From positions 2,204,053-2,268,052 of the forward strand of contig NC_020504.1 of NCBI RefSeq assembly GCF_000349325.1: DNA of 64,000 bases, given 5' to 3'. This DNA is from Streptomyces davaonensis JCM 4913. Its GTDB lineage: Bacteria > Actinomycetota > Actinomycetes > Streptomycetales > Streptomycetaceae. Positions 54,082 to 62,663 of the stretch are shown here, piece after piece. A model generated the notes under the pieces. It worked only from the letters and a program-made list of their open reading frames with translations. It had not been told where the DNA came from and ran no database searches. How positions within the stretch are numbered: position 1 is the first letter of the stretch; each line of letters opens with the position of its first letter. A program made the position numbers and the translations under genes.

Positions 54082-54846
54082 CTACGGCCGTACGAGGAGC
54101 TGGAACTCGAAGGAGTAGCGGCTCGGCCGGTAGATGTGATCGCCGTACTCGACCGCCCGGCCGGTGTCGTCGTAGGTGGTGCGCTGCATGGTGAGCAGCG
54201 GGGCGCCCTCGGCCTCGGCGAGCCGCTCGGCCTCGGCGGCGGTGGCGGCGCGGGCGCCGATGGACTGGCGGGCGCTGTGCAGGGTGATCCCGGCGGAGCG
54301 CATCATCCGGTACAGGCCGGTGGCCTCCAGCTGGGCGGTGTCCAGGTCGAGCAGTCCGCCGGGCAGATGGTTGCTCAGGTACGCCATCGGCTCGCCGTGC
54401 GCGAGGCGCAGCCGCTCCACCTTGTGCACCTCGCTGCCCTCGGGGACGCCGAGCGCTGCGGCGATCTCGGCGGAGGCCGGGACGACGGTGTTGACCAGCA
54501 CCGTGGTGGCGGGGCGCTGGCCGGCCGCCTCCAGGTCGTCGTAGAGGCTGCTGAGCTCCAGGGGGCGCTTGACCTGGCTGTGCACGACCTGGGTACCGAC
54601 GCCGCGGCGGCGGACCAGCAGGCCCTTGTCGACCAGCGACTGGATGGCCTGGCGGACGGTCGGCCGGGACAGGCCGAGCCGTGCGGCGAGCTCGATCTCG
54701 TTGCCCAGCAGGCTGCCGGGGGTGAGGGCGCCGTGCTCGATCGCGGCCTCCAGCTGCTGGGACAGCTGGAAGTACAACGGCACCGGGCTGCTCCGGTCCA
54801 CGGCGAGGTCGAGTGACACGGTCGGGTCCACTTCTGGTTTCGGCAC
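54082..54846 (-). CDS. GntR/HutC-family transcriptional regulator
   Basis: A 254-residue regulator with an N-terminal winged HTH (about 18-85: PLYFQLSQQLEAAIEHG, ELAARLGLSRPTVRQAIQSLVDKGLLVRRRGVGTQV) and a C-terminal UTRA ligand domain (about 100-250) typical of the HutC subfamily, which senses sugars or sugar phosphates. It lies between the sugar transporter operon and a divergent dehydrogenase gene. Palindromic TGTC..GACA sites on both sides suggest that it controls both and itself. The GTG at 54846 is the family-like start; the ribosome-binding site is poor. Confidence 0.93.
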   Translation of the reverse strand: MPKPEVDPTVSLDLAVDRSSPVPLYFQLSQQLEAAIEHGALTPGSLLGNEIELAARLGLSRPTVRQAIQSLVDKGLLVRRRGVGTQVVHSQVKRPLELSSLYDDLEAAGQRPATTVLVNTVVPASAEIAAALGVPEGSEVHKVERLRLAHGEPMAYLSNHLPGGLLDLDTAQLEATGLYRMMRSAGITLHSARQSIGARAATAAEAERLAEAEGAPLLTMQRTTYDDTGRAVEYGDHIYRPSRYSFEFQLLVRP

Positions 54847-54896
54847 GGGGCGAGCGTAGCTCCGTGGCCGGTTGACGGGAAGTCGTGAGGTTTGGT

Positions 54897-54906
54897 TGTC
54901 AGGACA
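54897..54906. promoter_or_regulatory. TGTC-AG-GACA site between gntR and the dehydrogenase gene
   Basis: A 10-bp palindrome sharing the TGTC/GACA arms of the 54032-54055 operator, 51 bp upstream of the gntR start and 43 bp upstream of the dehydrogenase start. A TTGACA (54913-54918) beside it may be a -35 box for the dehydrogenase gene. Confidence 0.45.
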
Positions 54907-54948
54907 TACGGATTGACAGGGTGCCCGATGCGACCGCACTTTGTTCCC

Positions 54949-55971
54949 ATGCGCCTCGGAGTCATCGGTACGGGCCGGATCGGCACGATCCATGCGAACA
55001 CGCTGAGCCGACATCGTGAGGTCGGTTCGCTGATCCTCACGGACGCCGACCCCGGGCGGGCCGCTGCGCTCGCGGTGCGGCTGGGCGAGACGGCGGCACC
55101 GGGGGTGGACGAGATCTTCCGGTGGGGCGTGGACGGCGTGGTCATCACCACGGCGACCTCGGCGCACGCCGAGCTGATCGGACGGGCGGCACGTTCGGGG
55201 CTGCCGGTGTTCTGCGAGAAGCCCATAGCGCTGGATCTGCCCGGCACGCTCCAGGCCATCGGCGAGGTGGAGAGCGCCGGAACGATCCTTCAGATGGGCT
55301 TCCAGCGCCGCTTCGACACGGGCTATGCCGGAGCCCGGGAGGCCGTGCGCGCGGGGCGGCTCGGGCGGCTGCACACCGTTCGGGCGCTCACCAGCGACCA
55401 GGCGCCGCCACCGGCCGACTATCTGCCGCTGTCCGGCGGGCTCTACCGGGACACGCTGATCCATGACTTCGACGTGCTGCGCTGGGTGACCGGGCGCGAG
55501 GTGAGCGAGGTGTACGCGGCCGGGTCGGACGCCGGCGGCCCGATGTTCCGTGCGGCGGGCGATGTGGACACCGCCGCGGTGGTGCTGACCCTCGACGACG
55601 GGACGCTCGCCACGGCCACCGCGACCCGGCTGAACGGCGCCGGGTACGACGTGCGCATGGAGCTGGCCGGGGAGCGGGACACGATCGTCGTAGGCCTCGA
55701 CGACCGCACCCCGATCGCCTCCACCGAGCCGACCGGACCACCGGCCGCGGACAAGCCCTGGCCCGGCTTCCTGGAGCGCTTCGGACCCGCCTACGAGGCC
55801 GAACTGGCGGCGTTCGTCGAGGTGGTCATGGGCGAGCGGGCCAACCCCTGCGACGGCCGCGAGGCCCTTCAGGCGCTGCGGGTCGCCGAGGCCTGCGAGC
55901 TCTCCCGACGGGACCGAAGACCGGTCCGGCTGGTGGAACTCCCGGGCGGGCAGGAGACGGCGCGGATCTGA
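54949..55971 (+). CDS. Gfo/Idh/MocA-family dehydrogenase
   Basis: A 340-residue NAD(P)-dependent sugar or inositol dehydrogenase. Its Rossmann start is LGVIGTGRIGTIHANTL, followed by the conserved CEKPIALD (catalytic Lys) and the HDFDVLRW motif containing the active-site Asp/His pair. The family includes myo-inositol 2-dehydrogenase, and the sequence QMGFQRRFDTGYAGAREAV fits that group. It is divergent from gntR and probably induced with the sugar transporter, suggesting that the imported compound is a cyclitol or an unusual sugar. The ATG at 54949 places the Rossmann motif at the N-terminus; a longer reading is rejected. Confidence 0.93.
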   Translation: MRLGVIGTGRIGTIHANTLSRHREVGSLILTDADPGRAAALAVRLGETAAPGVDEIFRWGVDGVVITTATSAHAELIGRAARSGLPVFCEKPIALDLPGTLQAIGEVESAGTILQMGFQRRFDTGYAGAREAVRAGRLGRLHTVRALTSDQAPPPADYLPLSGGLYRDTLIHDFDVLRWVTGREVSEVYAAGSDAGGPMFRAAGDVDTAAVVLTLDDGTLATATATRLNGAGYDVRMELAGERDTIVVGLDDRTPIASTEPTGPPAADKPWPGFLERFGPAYEAELAAFVEVVMGERANPCDGREALQALRVAEACELSRRDRRPVRLVELPGGQETARI

Positions 55972-56003
55972 CACGTCCGGCATGACACCGCGAAGCCGAC
56001 CGC

Positions 56004-57182
56004 CTACCACCGCACCGGCAGGCTTCGCATGCCCCGCATGAGCATGCCGGGGAGCCATTCTCCGGGCGGGCCGTCGAGGGCCAGGTCGGGGGCGCGGTCC
56101 AGCAGCGCGCGTATCGCCGTGCGCGCCTCGAGGCGGGCCAGGGGTGCGCCCAGGCAGTAGTGGATGCCGTGGCCGAATGCGACATGGCCGCGGGTGTCCC
56201 GGCGGATGTCGAAGCGGCCGGGGTCGGGGTAGCGGGCCTCGTCCCGGTCGGCCGCCGTGAGGCAGACCATCACCGGGTCGCCCGCCGCCACCTCGACGCC
56301 GCCGATCTCCAGGGGCTCGGCGGCGAACCGGAAGGTGGCGTTCTCCACCGGGCCCTCGTAGCGCAGCATCTCCTCCACGGCGCCGTCGACGAGGGTCATG
56401 TCGGCCCGCAGGGCGGCGAGTTGGTCGGGGTGGGTGAGCAGGGCGTGGACGCCGCTGGTGATGAGGTTGACCGTGGTCTCGTGGCCGGCGATCAGCAGGA
56501 TGAAGGCCATGCCGCGCAGTTCGTCCGCCGAGAGCCGGTCGCCGTCCTCGGCGGTGGTGCGGATCAGATCGCTGAGCAGGTCGCCGCTCGGTCCCGCGGC
56601 CCGCTTGTCCTCGATCAGCTCGGTGAAGTAGGCGGCGAGGCCGACGAAAGCGTCGTACTCACTGCCCGAAGTGGTGGGCGCGACCGCCTCGGTGGACATC
56701 TTGCGGAACTCCGCGCGATCCATCTCGGGCACCCCGAGCAGTTCGCAGATCACGGTCAACGGCAGCGGGTGGGCGAAGGACTCCACCAGTTCGGCGCGGC
56801 CGTACGGCTGCATCGCGTCGAGCAGGTCGTCGGTGATCCGCTGGACACGCGGACGCAGTTCCTCCACGCGGCGCATGGTGAAGGCGCGGGAGATCAGTCC
56901 GCGCAGCCGGGTGTGCTGGGGCGGGTCGCAGACCAGCAGGTTCTTCCCGATCAGCTCCTCGTCGAGCGAGGACAGGCCGATCTTGGCGGCGTCCTTGGCG
57001 AGCCGGGGGTCGGCCAGCGCGGCGCGCGCCTCCTCGTGGCCGACGACCAGCCAGGTCTCCGACTCCCACCCGGCCGGGCGGACCCGGTGGACCGGACCCA
57101 GGGCGCGCAGGCGGGCGTAGGCCGGATGCGGATCGCTCCGGAACTCCTCGCCGAACTCCCCCAGGTCGATGACGCCGCTCAT
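56004..57182 (-). CDS. Cytochrome P450
   Basis: A 392-residue soluble bacterial P450 that uses O2 and electrons from a ferredoxin to oxidise a small molecule. The I-helix oxygen-binding motif is AGHETT, the K-helix ExxR is EMLR and the haem-ligand Cys is in FGHGIHYCLGAPLAR. GGGAG lies seven bases before the ATG at 57182; an upstream GTG is less likely. It converges on the dehydrogenase gene. No redox partner is adjacent; the fdxA gene at 32863 is one of many possible donors. No biosynthetic gene adjoins it, so its substrate is open. Confidence 0.95.
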   Translation of the reverse strand: MSGVIDLGEFGEEFRSDPHPAYARLRALGPVHRVRPAGWESETWLVVGHEEARAALADPRLAKDAAKIGLSSLDEELIGKNLLVCDPPQHTRLRGLISRAFTMRRVEELRPRVQRITDDLLDAMQPYGRAELVESFAHPLPLTVICELLGVPEMDRAEFRKMSTEAVAPTTSGSEYDAFVGLAAYFTELIEDKRAAGPSGDLLSDLIRTTAEDGDRLSADELRGMAFILLIAGHETTVNLITSGVHALLTHPDQLAALRADMTLVDGAVEEMLRYEGPVENATFRFAAEPLEIGGVEVAAGDPVMVCLTAADRDEARYPDPGRFDIRRDTRGHVAFGHGIHYCLGAPLARLEARTAIRALLDRAPDLALDGPPGEWLPGMLMRGMRSLPVRW

Positions 57183-57236
57183 GCCCGCTCCCCCTCGCAC
57201 ACTGCCCGACATCCGGACAACGGACGGCGGCCACGG

Positions 57237-57917
57237 CTAGTGCCCGTTCTCCTCGGGTTCCTCGAGCAGATCCGCGTCGTAGGCCAGCAGGGCGATCTGC
57301 ACCCGGTTGTTGAGGTCGAGCTTGGTCAGGATGCGGGAGACATGGGTCTTCACCGTGGCGACGCTCATGAACAGGCCGGTCGCGATCTCCGCGTTGGACA
57401 GGCCCCGGCCCACCGCCACGGCGACCTCGCGCTCGCGGTCGTTCAGCGCGGCGACCCGGTCACGCGCGCGGGTGCGGCGGGTGTCGGCGGCGCCGCCCGC
57501 CGCGTGCTCCATCAACTGGCGTGTCACGGTGGGCGACAACACCGGATCGCCCGCGGCGACCCGCCGCACCGCCTCGACGATCTCTGCGGGCGGGGTGTCC
57601 TTGAGGACGAACCCGGCGGCGCCCGCGCGCAGGGCGCGCAGCACCTGCTCGTCGGCGTGGAAGGTGGTGAGCAGGACCACCTGCGGGGCGTCGGGGCGGC
57701 CGCGCAGCCGCTCGGTTGCGGTGAGGCCGTCCATCGAGGGCATCCGGATGTCCATCAGCACGACGTCGGGGCGGGAGCGTTCGACGAGTTCCTCCACCTC
57801 GGCGCCGTCGGAGGCCTCGCCGACGATCTCGATGTCGTCCGCGCCGCCCATCATCAGGGACAGACCGGCCCTTACCAGCGGATCGTCGTCGACGAGGAGG
57901 AGTCTGATGGCAGTCAT
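57237..57917 (-). CDS. NarL/LuxR-type response regulator
   Basis: A 226-residue regulator with a receiver domain (acidic pocket DDD at 10-12, phospho-acceptor Asp56 in VVLMDIRMP, conserved Lys in FVLKDTPP). The LuxR-type HTH lies in about 155-220 (REREVAVAVGRGLSNAEIATGLFMSVATVKTHVSRILTKL). It lies 54 bp upstream of the P450 gene, in the same direction, and could control it. A matching histidine kinase of the HisKA_3 class is found at 60192-61439, separated by two genes on both strands, instead of adjacent as is usual. Confidence 0.95.
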   Translation of the reverse strand: MTAIRLLLVDDDPLVRAGLSLMMGGADDIEIVGEASDGAEVEELVERSRPDVVLMDIRMPSMDGLTATERLRGRPDAPQVVLLTTFHADEQVLRALRAGAAGFVLKDTPPAEIVEAVRRVAAGDPVLSPTVTRQLMEHAAGGAADTRRTRARDRVAALNDREREVAVAVGRGLSNAEIATGLFMSVATVKTHVSRILTKLDLNNRVQIALLAYDADLLEEPEENGH

Positions 57918-58003
57918 GGACCTTAACCAATCATGGTTGCCGGGGCGCGGGTCGCAGGGTCGGGCTAGATTGCCGAACCTAGCGACCGACGAGAGGGATC
58001 TCC

Positions 58004-59038
58004 TTGCGTTACCGGCTTCTGGGCCGTACCGGCCTGCGTGTGTCCGAGCTGTTCCTGGGTGCCATGACCTTCGGGGAGGGCGACGGGGTGGGGGTGCCCC
58101 GCAAGGAGTGCGCGCGCATCCTCGACACCTACGCGGAGGCGGGCGGGAACGTCGTCGACACCGCCGTCAACTACGGTGACGGGCAGAGCGAGACGATCGT
58201 CGGCGAGCTGCTCAAGGGGCGGCGCGACCGGTTCGTGCTGTCCACCAAATACACCTGCACTCGGGACGGCGAGGACCCCAACGCCGCGGGCAACCACCGC
58301 AAGAACCTGACCCAATCGCTGGAGACGAGCCTGCGCCGGCTCGGCACTGACTACATCGACCTGTACTGGGTGCACATCTGGGACCCCAACACCCCGGTCG
58401 AGGAGACGATGCGCGCCCTCGACGACGCCGTGCGCTCCGGAAAGGTGCTCTACATCGGCGTCTCGGACGCCCCGGCCTGGCTGGTGTCCCGCGCCAACAC
58501 CCTGGCGGAGCTGCGGGGTTGGACGGAGTTCGCCGGGCTCCAGGTGCCGTACAGCCTGCTGAACCGGGACGTCGAGCGGGAACTGCTGCCCATGGCCGAG
58601 GCGTTGGGTCTTTCGGTGGCGGCGTGGAGTCCGCTCCAGGGCGGGATCCTGTCCGGCAAGTACACGCGTCCGGGCGGTGTCGGCGAGGGCGAGCCCGCAC
58701 GGCTGGACGCGGGTGCGCTCGGTGAGCGGGAGCACGCCGTGGCGCGGGCGGTGGGTTCGGTGGCGGACGAACTCGGCGTCTCCCCGGCGCAGGTGGCCCT
58801 CGCGTGGACCATGACCCGCTCCTCCGCCGTACATCCGATCGTCGGCGCCCGGCGGGCCGAGCAACTCGCGGACAACCTGGGCGCGGCCGGACTGACCCTG
58901 CCCGCCGAGCTGATGACGAGACTCGAAGAACCGACCGGCTTCCGGCTCGGCTTCCCGGCCGAGTTCATCGACGGCACGTCGAAGTGGGTGTACGGGGCGG
59001 CGGGTCAGCGAGTCGTGCCTCGCCGCCGCCCCCACTGA
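58004..59038 (+). CDS. Aldo/keto reductase
   Basis: A 344-residue NADPH-dependent (beta/alpha)8 reductase. The catalytic tetrad is visible: Asp in NVVDTAVNYGDG, Tyr in the same motif, Lys in LSTKYT and His in WVHIWD. It belongs to the AKR group related to general stress or YajO-like enzymes. The TTG at 58004 is chosen because GAGAGGGAT precedes it and the protein starts MRYRLLGRTGLRVS as in relatives. It converges with only 6 bp on a membrane protein gene. The substrate is unknown. Confidence 0.93.
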   Translation: MRYRLLGRTGLRVSELFLGAMTFGEGDGVGVPRKECARILDTYAEAGGNVVDTAVNYGDGQSETIVGELLKGRRDRFVLSTKYTCTRDGEDPNAAGNHRKNLTQSLETSLRRLGTDYIDLYWVHIWDPNTPVEETMRALDDAVRSGKVLYIGVSDAPAWLVSRANTLAELRGWTEFAGLQVPYSLLNRDVERELLPMAEALGLSVAAWSPLQGGILSGKYTRPGGVGEGEPARLDAGALGEREHAVARAVGSVADELGVSPAQVALAWTMTRSSAVHPIVGARRAEQLADNLGAAGLTLPAELMTRLEEPTGFRLGFPAEFIDGTSKWVYGAAGQRVVPRRRPH

Positions 59039-59044
59039 CGGCCC

Positions 59045-60091
59045 TCAGGCCCGCAGGACGACGCCGTAGCGCGTGCGCAGGCGGTGCAGCTCCCAGCGGA
59101 CCACCGCCGTCACCGAGGCCGGTCCGGCCAGGACGGCGAGCATCTGGACGACGGGCGGACCGGGCGGCAGCCCGCCCGCGACCAGGCTGATCAGCGCGAA
59201 CTCCCACACCAGCACCAGCGTGAGCAAGGCGGGCAACGCGGCGTGCACGCCCGCGGAGTTGAAGCCGGTGCGCACGGCGGGCCCGGTGGCGAAGAAGAGG
59301 AAGAACAGCAGCCAGAAGACGGGCAGGGTGAGCCCCAACTCCAGCCAGGGGAAACCGCCGTTGGGGTCGACGGGCCTGCGGTCCTGGGCCAGGGCGATCG
59401 CGACGAAGCACAGCGGTACGGCGGTCACCGCACCGACGTACCACAGGGCCGACTTCCCGGCGGCCCGCACCCGCGGCCGCATCTCGGCCTTGGTCTGGGG
59501 CGACGCCATGCGGAACAGGAACGCGATCACCAGGGGCGCACTCAGGAGCAGCAGCGGCGGGGTGACGGCGATGCGCATCATGTACTGCTGCTGCGCCTCG
59601 CTGATGTCCTCCGGCTTGCCGTACATCACCAGCAGCCCGATGGACATGGCGACCGCGGTCCAGGCCCGCACCCGCTGGACGCGCATCAGGTCCGGATCCT
59701 CGATACGGCGGTGCCCGTTCGGCGGGAAGAGGCGGTGCGCCCGGCTGCGGGCGGAGCGGGCGAAGACGTACCCGGCCATCAGCGGCAGCGACACGAACCA
59801 GGTGCAGGGGAAGAGGAGCAACGCCCAGGCACAGCCATGGACCCGGGTCCTACCGCCCCGCAACAGCACGCGCAGGGGCGGCCATTCGGCATCGCGCAGT
59901 CCGCGCAGACCGCCCAGCAGGGTGGTGGGCCGGGGCTGCGGCGGCGGCACGTAGGGAGGGGGCGGCGGATAGCCGTAGGGGTAGGGGTACGGCTGGGGCG
60001 GGACCTGCGGGGGCGGCGGCGGGTACGGTCCGCCGTTCGGCGGTCCCGGTGGCGGTGGCTGGTACGGGTTGTACGGTCCCCCGAAACTCAC
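59045..60091 (-). CDS. Membrane protein with Pro/Tyr-rich N-terminus
   Basis: A 348-residue protein. The first ~55 residues are a Pro/Tyr/Gly-rich low-complexity segment (NPYQPPPPGPP, PYPYPYGYPPPP). Six or so membrane helices follow in about 85-340. The GTG at 60091 starts MSFGG after GGAAGG. The segment just before the helices, GLRGLRDAEWPPLRVLLRGGRT, is amphipathic. No family function is recognised; it may be a scaffold in the membrane. It lies 100 bp downstream of the histidine kinase gene on the same strand. Confidence 0.8.
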   Translation of the reverse strand: MSFGGPYNPYQPPPPGPPNGGPYPPPPPQVPPQPYPYPYGYPPPPPYVPPPQPRPTTLLGGLRGLRDAEWPPLRVLLRGGRTRVHGCAWALLLFPCTWFVSLPLMAGYVFARSARSRAHRLFPPNGHRRIEDPDLMRVQRVRAWTAVAMSIGLLVMYGKPEDISEAQQQYMMRIAVTPPLLLLSAPLVIAFLFRMASPQTKAEMRPRVRAAGKSALWYVGAVTAVPLCFVAIALAQDRRPVDPNGGFPWLELGLTLPVFWLLFFLFFATGPAVRTGFNSAGVHAALPALLTLVLVWEFALISLVAGGLPPGPPVVQMLAVLAGPASVTAVVRWELHRLRTRYGVVLRA

Positions 60092-60191
60092 TGTGCGGTT
60101 TTCCTTCCGGAGACTGCGGGCTGTGCGTCGCCGCACAACGGTGTGACAGCCGTCCCACCCTAGTCAACCCGGTTCACCCCAGCCGCAGTTG

Positions 60192-61439
60192 TCACCCCCA
60201 GGGCAGCCAGGCCCGCACCTCGAAACCGCCGCCCGCCGTCGGGCCGTGCGCCAGTCGGCCACCGGTCAGCGTCGCCCGCTCCGTCAGCCCGATCAGGCCC
60301 TGCCCGGAGCCGGGCACATGCGGCACCTCGCGCTCCGGCGCCGGATTGCGCACCAGCACGTCGAGGCCGTCGCCCGGGGCGCCGGTGACCAGGACGGTGA
60401 CCTCGGTGCCGGGGGCGTGCTTGCGGGCGTTGGTCAGCCCCTCCTGGGCGATGCGATAGGCGGTGCGGCCCACGGAGGCGGGGACGGCGGCGGGATCGGT
60501 GACGCGGTTCTCGAGGGCGACCTTCATCCCGGCCTCGCGGGACTCGGCGACCAGCGACTCCAGCGCGCCGAGCGTGGGCTGGGGGCGGCTGTTGTCGTCG
60601 CGGTCCCCCGCCCGCAGTACGCCGATGATCTCCCGCAGGTCCTGGAGCGCCTCGTGGGCGCTCTCCCGGATGACCCCGGCGGCCCGCGCGATCTCCTCCT
60701 CGGGCGCGCCCGGCCGGAACTCCAGGGCGCCCGCGTGCACGCTCAGCAGCGTCAGCCGGTGGGCGAGGACGTCGTGCATCTCCCGCGCGATGGCCTCGCG
60801 CGCCAGCCGCTGCGCCTGCTCGGCCCGCAATTGGGCTTCGGTCTCGGCGCGCTGGGCGCGGTCGCGGAGGCTGAGCATGAGCTGTCGCTTCGACCTGACG
60901 AACATGCCCCAGCCGACGACGGCGCCGTTCAGTACCACGCCGATGATCAGCGTCCAGACGTACGGGATGTCGGGGTCGGGGCGCAGCCAGTAGAAGAGCG
61001 GGCTCAGGGCGAGCGCGATCCCGCTCACCCAGGCCACGTACCGGAAGGGCCGGTGCACGGCGAGGGTGAACACCGCGACCAGGATCGCGCCCGACGCGGT
61101 GATGGAGAGGAGACCGACCGGGATCATCGCCACGGCGAGCCCCAGCGGCCAGCGGCGGCGCAGCCAGACCGCGGCGCAGGCGAGCGCGCCGAGCACCTGA
61201 TCGAGGGCGGCGACGGCCTCGGGGAGGTGCTCCTGCTCCAGGCCGTCGGCGGTCAGCAGGCCGAAGCAGACGGCCGTCAGGAAGCAGCTGAAGTCGACGA
61301 GCCAGTCCCGCGCGGTACGCCGGTGCCGTCGCCCCGGGCGCTCGCCGTCGGGGTCGAGCTCCTTCACCACGGCCGAGGGCAGCAGCCAGCGCTGCGCCAC
61401 GAAGGGCTGCGGTTCGGGGTCCGGCGTCTCACCACTCAC
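60192..61439 (-). CDS. Sensor histidine kinase (HisKA_3/NarX type)
   Basis: A 415-residue kinase with about five membrane helices (45-180), a short coiled coil, the phospho-acceptor His222 (REMHDVLAHRLTLL) and a C-terminal HATPase (NARKHAPG N-box-like, GSGQGLIGLTERATLTGG). It is the class that phosphorylates NarL-type regulators; the response regulator at 57237-57917 is the nearest candidate. The GTG at 61439 gives the MSGETPD start; longer readings are not supported. The signal sensed by the membrane part is unknown. Confidence 0.92.
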   Translation of the reverse strand: MSGETPDPEPQPFVAQRWLLPSAVVKELDPDGERPGRRHRRTARDWLVDFSCFLTAVCFGLLTADGLEQEHLPEAVAALDQVLGALACAAVWLRRRWPLGLAVAMIPVGLLSITASGAILVAVFTLAVHRPFRYVAWVSGIALALSPLFYWLRPDPDIPYVWTLIIGVVLNGAVVGWGMFVRSKRQLMLSLRDRAQRAETEAQLRAEQAQRLAREAIAREMHDVLAHRLTLLSVHAGALEFRPGAPEEEIARAAGVIRESAHEALQDLREIIGVLRAGDRDDNSRPQPTLGALESLVAESREAGMKVALENRVTDPAAVPASVGRTAYRIAQEGLTNARKHAPGTEVTVLVTGAPGDGLDVLVRNPAPEREVPHVPGSGQGLIGLTERATLTGGRLAHGPTAGGGFEVRAWLPWG

Positions 61440-61617
61440 GGTCGACAAATCTACGCAGGCCCGCGCCGCGACACCGCTTCCCGAACGAGATCGTCGACCA
61501 AAGTCGCGGCATCGCCGACTTTCGGCGCGGCGGAGCGGTGGAGAGGTGCACTTCCGTCGGCCCGACCTCGCCCCGGGGCCGATGTGTGGGGGAGGTCCCC
61601 GGGACGAGGGTGGCGCC

Positions 61618-61818
61618 ATGAAGGAGTTGCTGGAAGTTCTCGGGTTCCTCGCCCTGGTCCAGGGCATCGCCGGCCTGCTGCACGAGTTCACCGACTGGGA
61701 CTGGGGCCTCGTGCAGAAGCTCGGCTTCCTCGACGGCTACGAGATCTTCGCGAGCGTCACGCTGCTGGTGCTGGCGTTCGCACTGTTCGCGGTCGCCGAG
61801 AGCCGGAAGCCCGGCTGA
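61618..61818 (+). CDS. Small membrane protein (66 aa)
   Basis: A 66-residue protein with two hydrophobic helices (about 4-20 and 45-62) separated by a short acidic/aromatic loop (HEFTDWDWGLVQK). The ATG at 61618 follows ACGAGGG. It ends with a charged SRKPG. Third positions are strongly G/C-biased, supporting a real gene. No known family or partner is recognised. Confidence 0.72.
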   Translation: MKELLEVLGFLALVQGIAGLLHEFTDWDWGLVQKLGFLDGYEIFASVTLLVLAFALFAVAESRKPG

Positions 61819-61878
61819 ACCCGGGCCGGGCCTCCGGCCGGTCGCACCCTTCCTCGGGTCCGACCGTGATCGCCCGGT

Positions 61879-62283
61879 TCAGCAGCCGTAGTCGATCAGG
61901 TCGAAGGAGGCGTAGTGGTCGGAGGTGTAGTAGTCCTCCTCGTACGCCTGACCGGTGACGATCCGGCGGGCGCCGCGCGTGGACACGCCCGGCGTCTTGA
62001 CCGTGTACTCGTGGTAGTAGCCCGACGAGTGGCTGGGCAGGATGCCTTCCCGGTTGTAGAAGACGGATCCGTCCTGCGAGTACGGGAAGGGCCCGCCCTG
62101 CTCGATCAGATTGAGCGTGGTGTAGGCCTGGGAGGGCAGGTCGCTGTAGCAGATGTCACCGACGGCGGTGGCGGCCGCGGTCGCCGAGGTCGCGGTGACG
62201 GTACCGCCCAGCAGGACGGCGGACAGGAGCGCGGCTGCGGCGCCGATACGAGTGGGTCGTGGGGGGAATCTCATACGTGCCAT
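61879..62283 (-). CDS. Secreted guanyl-specific ribonuclease (RNase Sa type)
   Basis: A small extracellular RNase of the N1/T1/barnase superfamily, clearly homologous to Streptomyces RNase Sa. A signal peptide (about 1-40) precedes a ~95-residue mature domain with GPFPYSQDGSVFYNREG, the catalytic Glu in GYYHEYTV, Arg in GARRIVTG and His in SDHYASFDLI. Two Cys (ICYSDLP near the start, DYGC at the end) match the RNase Sa disulphide. It cleaves after guanosine in single-stranded RNA. There are ATG options at 62283 or 62274. No barstar-type inhibitor gene is next to it. Confidence 0.93.
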   Translation of the reverse strand: MARMRFPPRPTRIGAAAALLSAVLLGGTVTATSATAAATAVGDICYSDLPSQAYTTLNLIEQGGPFPYSQDGSVFYNREGILPSHSSGYYHEYTVKTPGVSTRGARRIVTGQAYEEDYYTSDHYASFDLIDYGC

Positions 62284-62663
62284 GATGACGCGCGTAGACC
62301 ATGGCATGTCAATGACAACTCTAGAGATTTGCCCGTCAAGTCCAAGAAGTTTTCAGGGAGTTAACCTGCCACGCCAGCGCCCCCGCACCGGACGGACCGC
62401 CGGCCGGCAACGGCGGGGCACGGAGCGGCGAGCATCCCGCCGCAACTGGAACGAATGACTCACACCAAATCGAACAAATATGGAAACAGGGATTCCGAAT
62501 TACCTCCCGACGCGGGCGGAATTCGAACACTCGCCGCCTTCTTGTTCAATTTCCAATTGATCAACAATCGCGCTCTTCCTGATTGAGTCAAACCCTTACG
62601 GGCGCCACCGCCTGGTGCTACAACTACTGGCACGGTCTCGCGGGGTCCCAGGGGGGTGGTCCG
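62284..62663. other. 380-bp AT-richer intergenic region with divergent promoters
   Basis: Upstream of both the RNase gene and the vWA gene. It is noticeably lower in GC than the rest, with TTGTTCAATT...ATTGATCAACAA (62541-62566) as an imperfect inverted repeat and CCAATTG and AACAAATATGG segments. Promoter boxes are not certain. No gene is supported. Confidence 0.5.
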
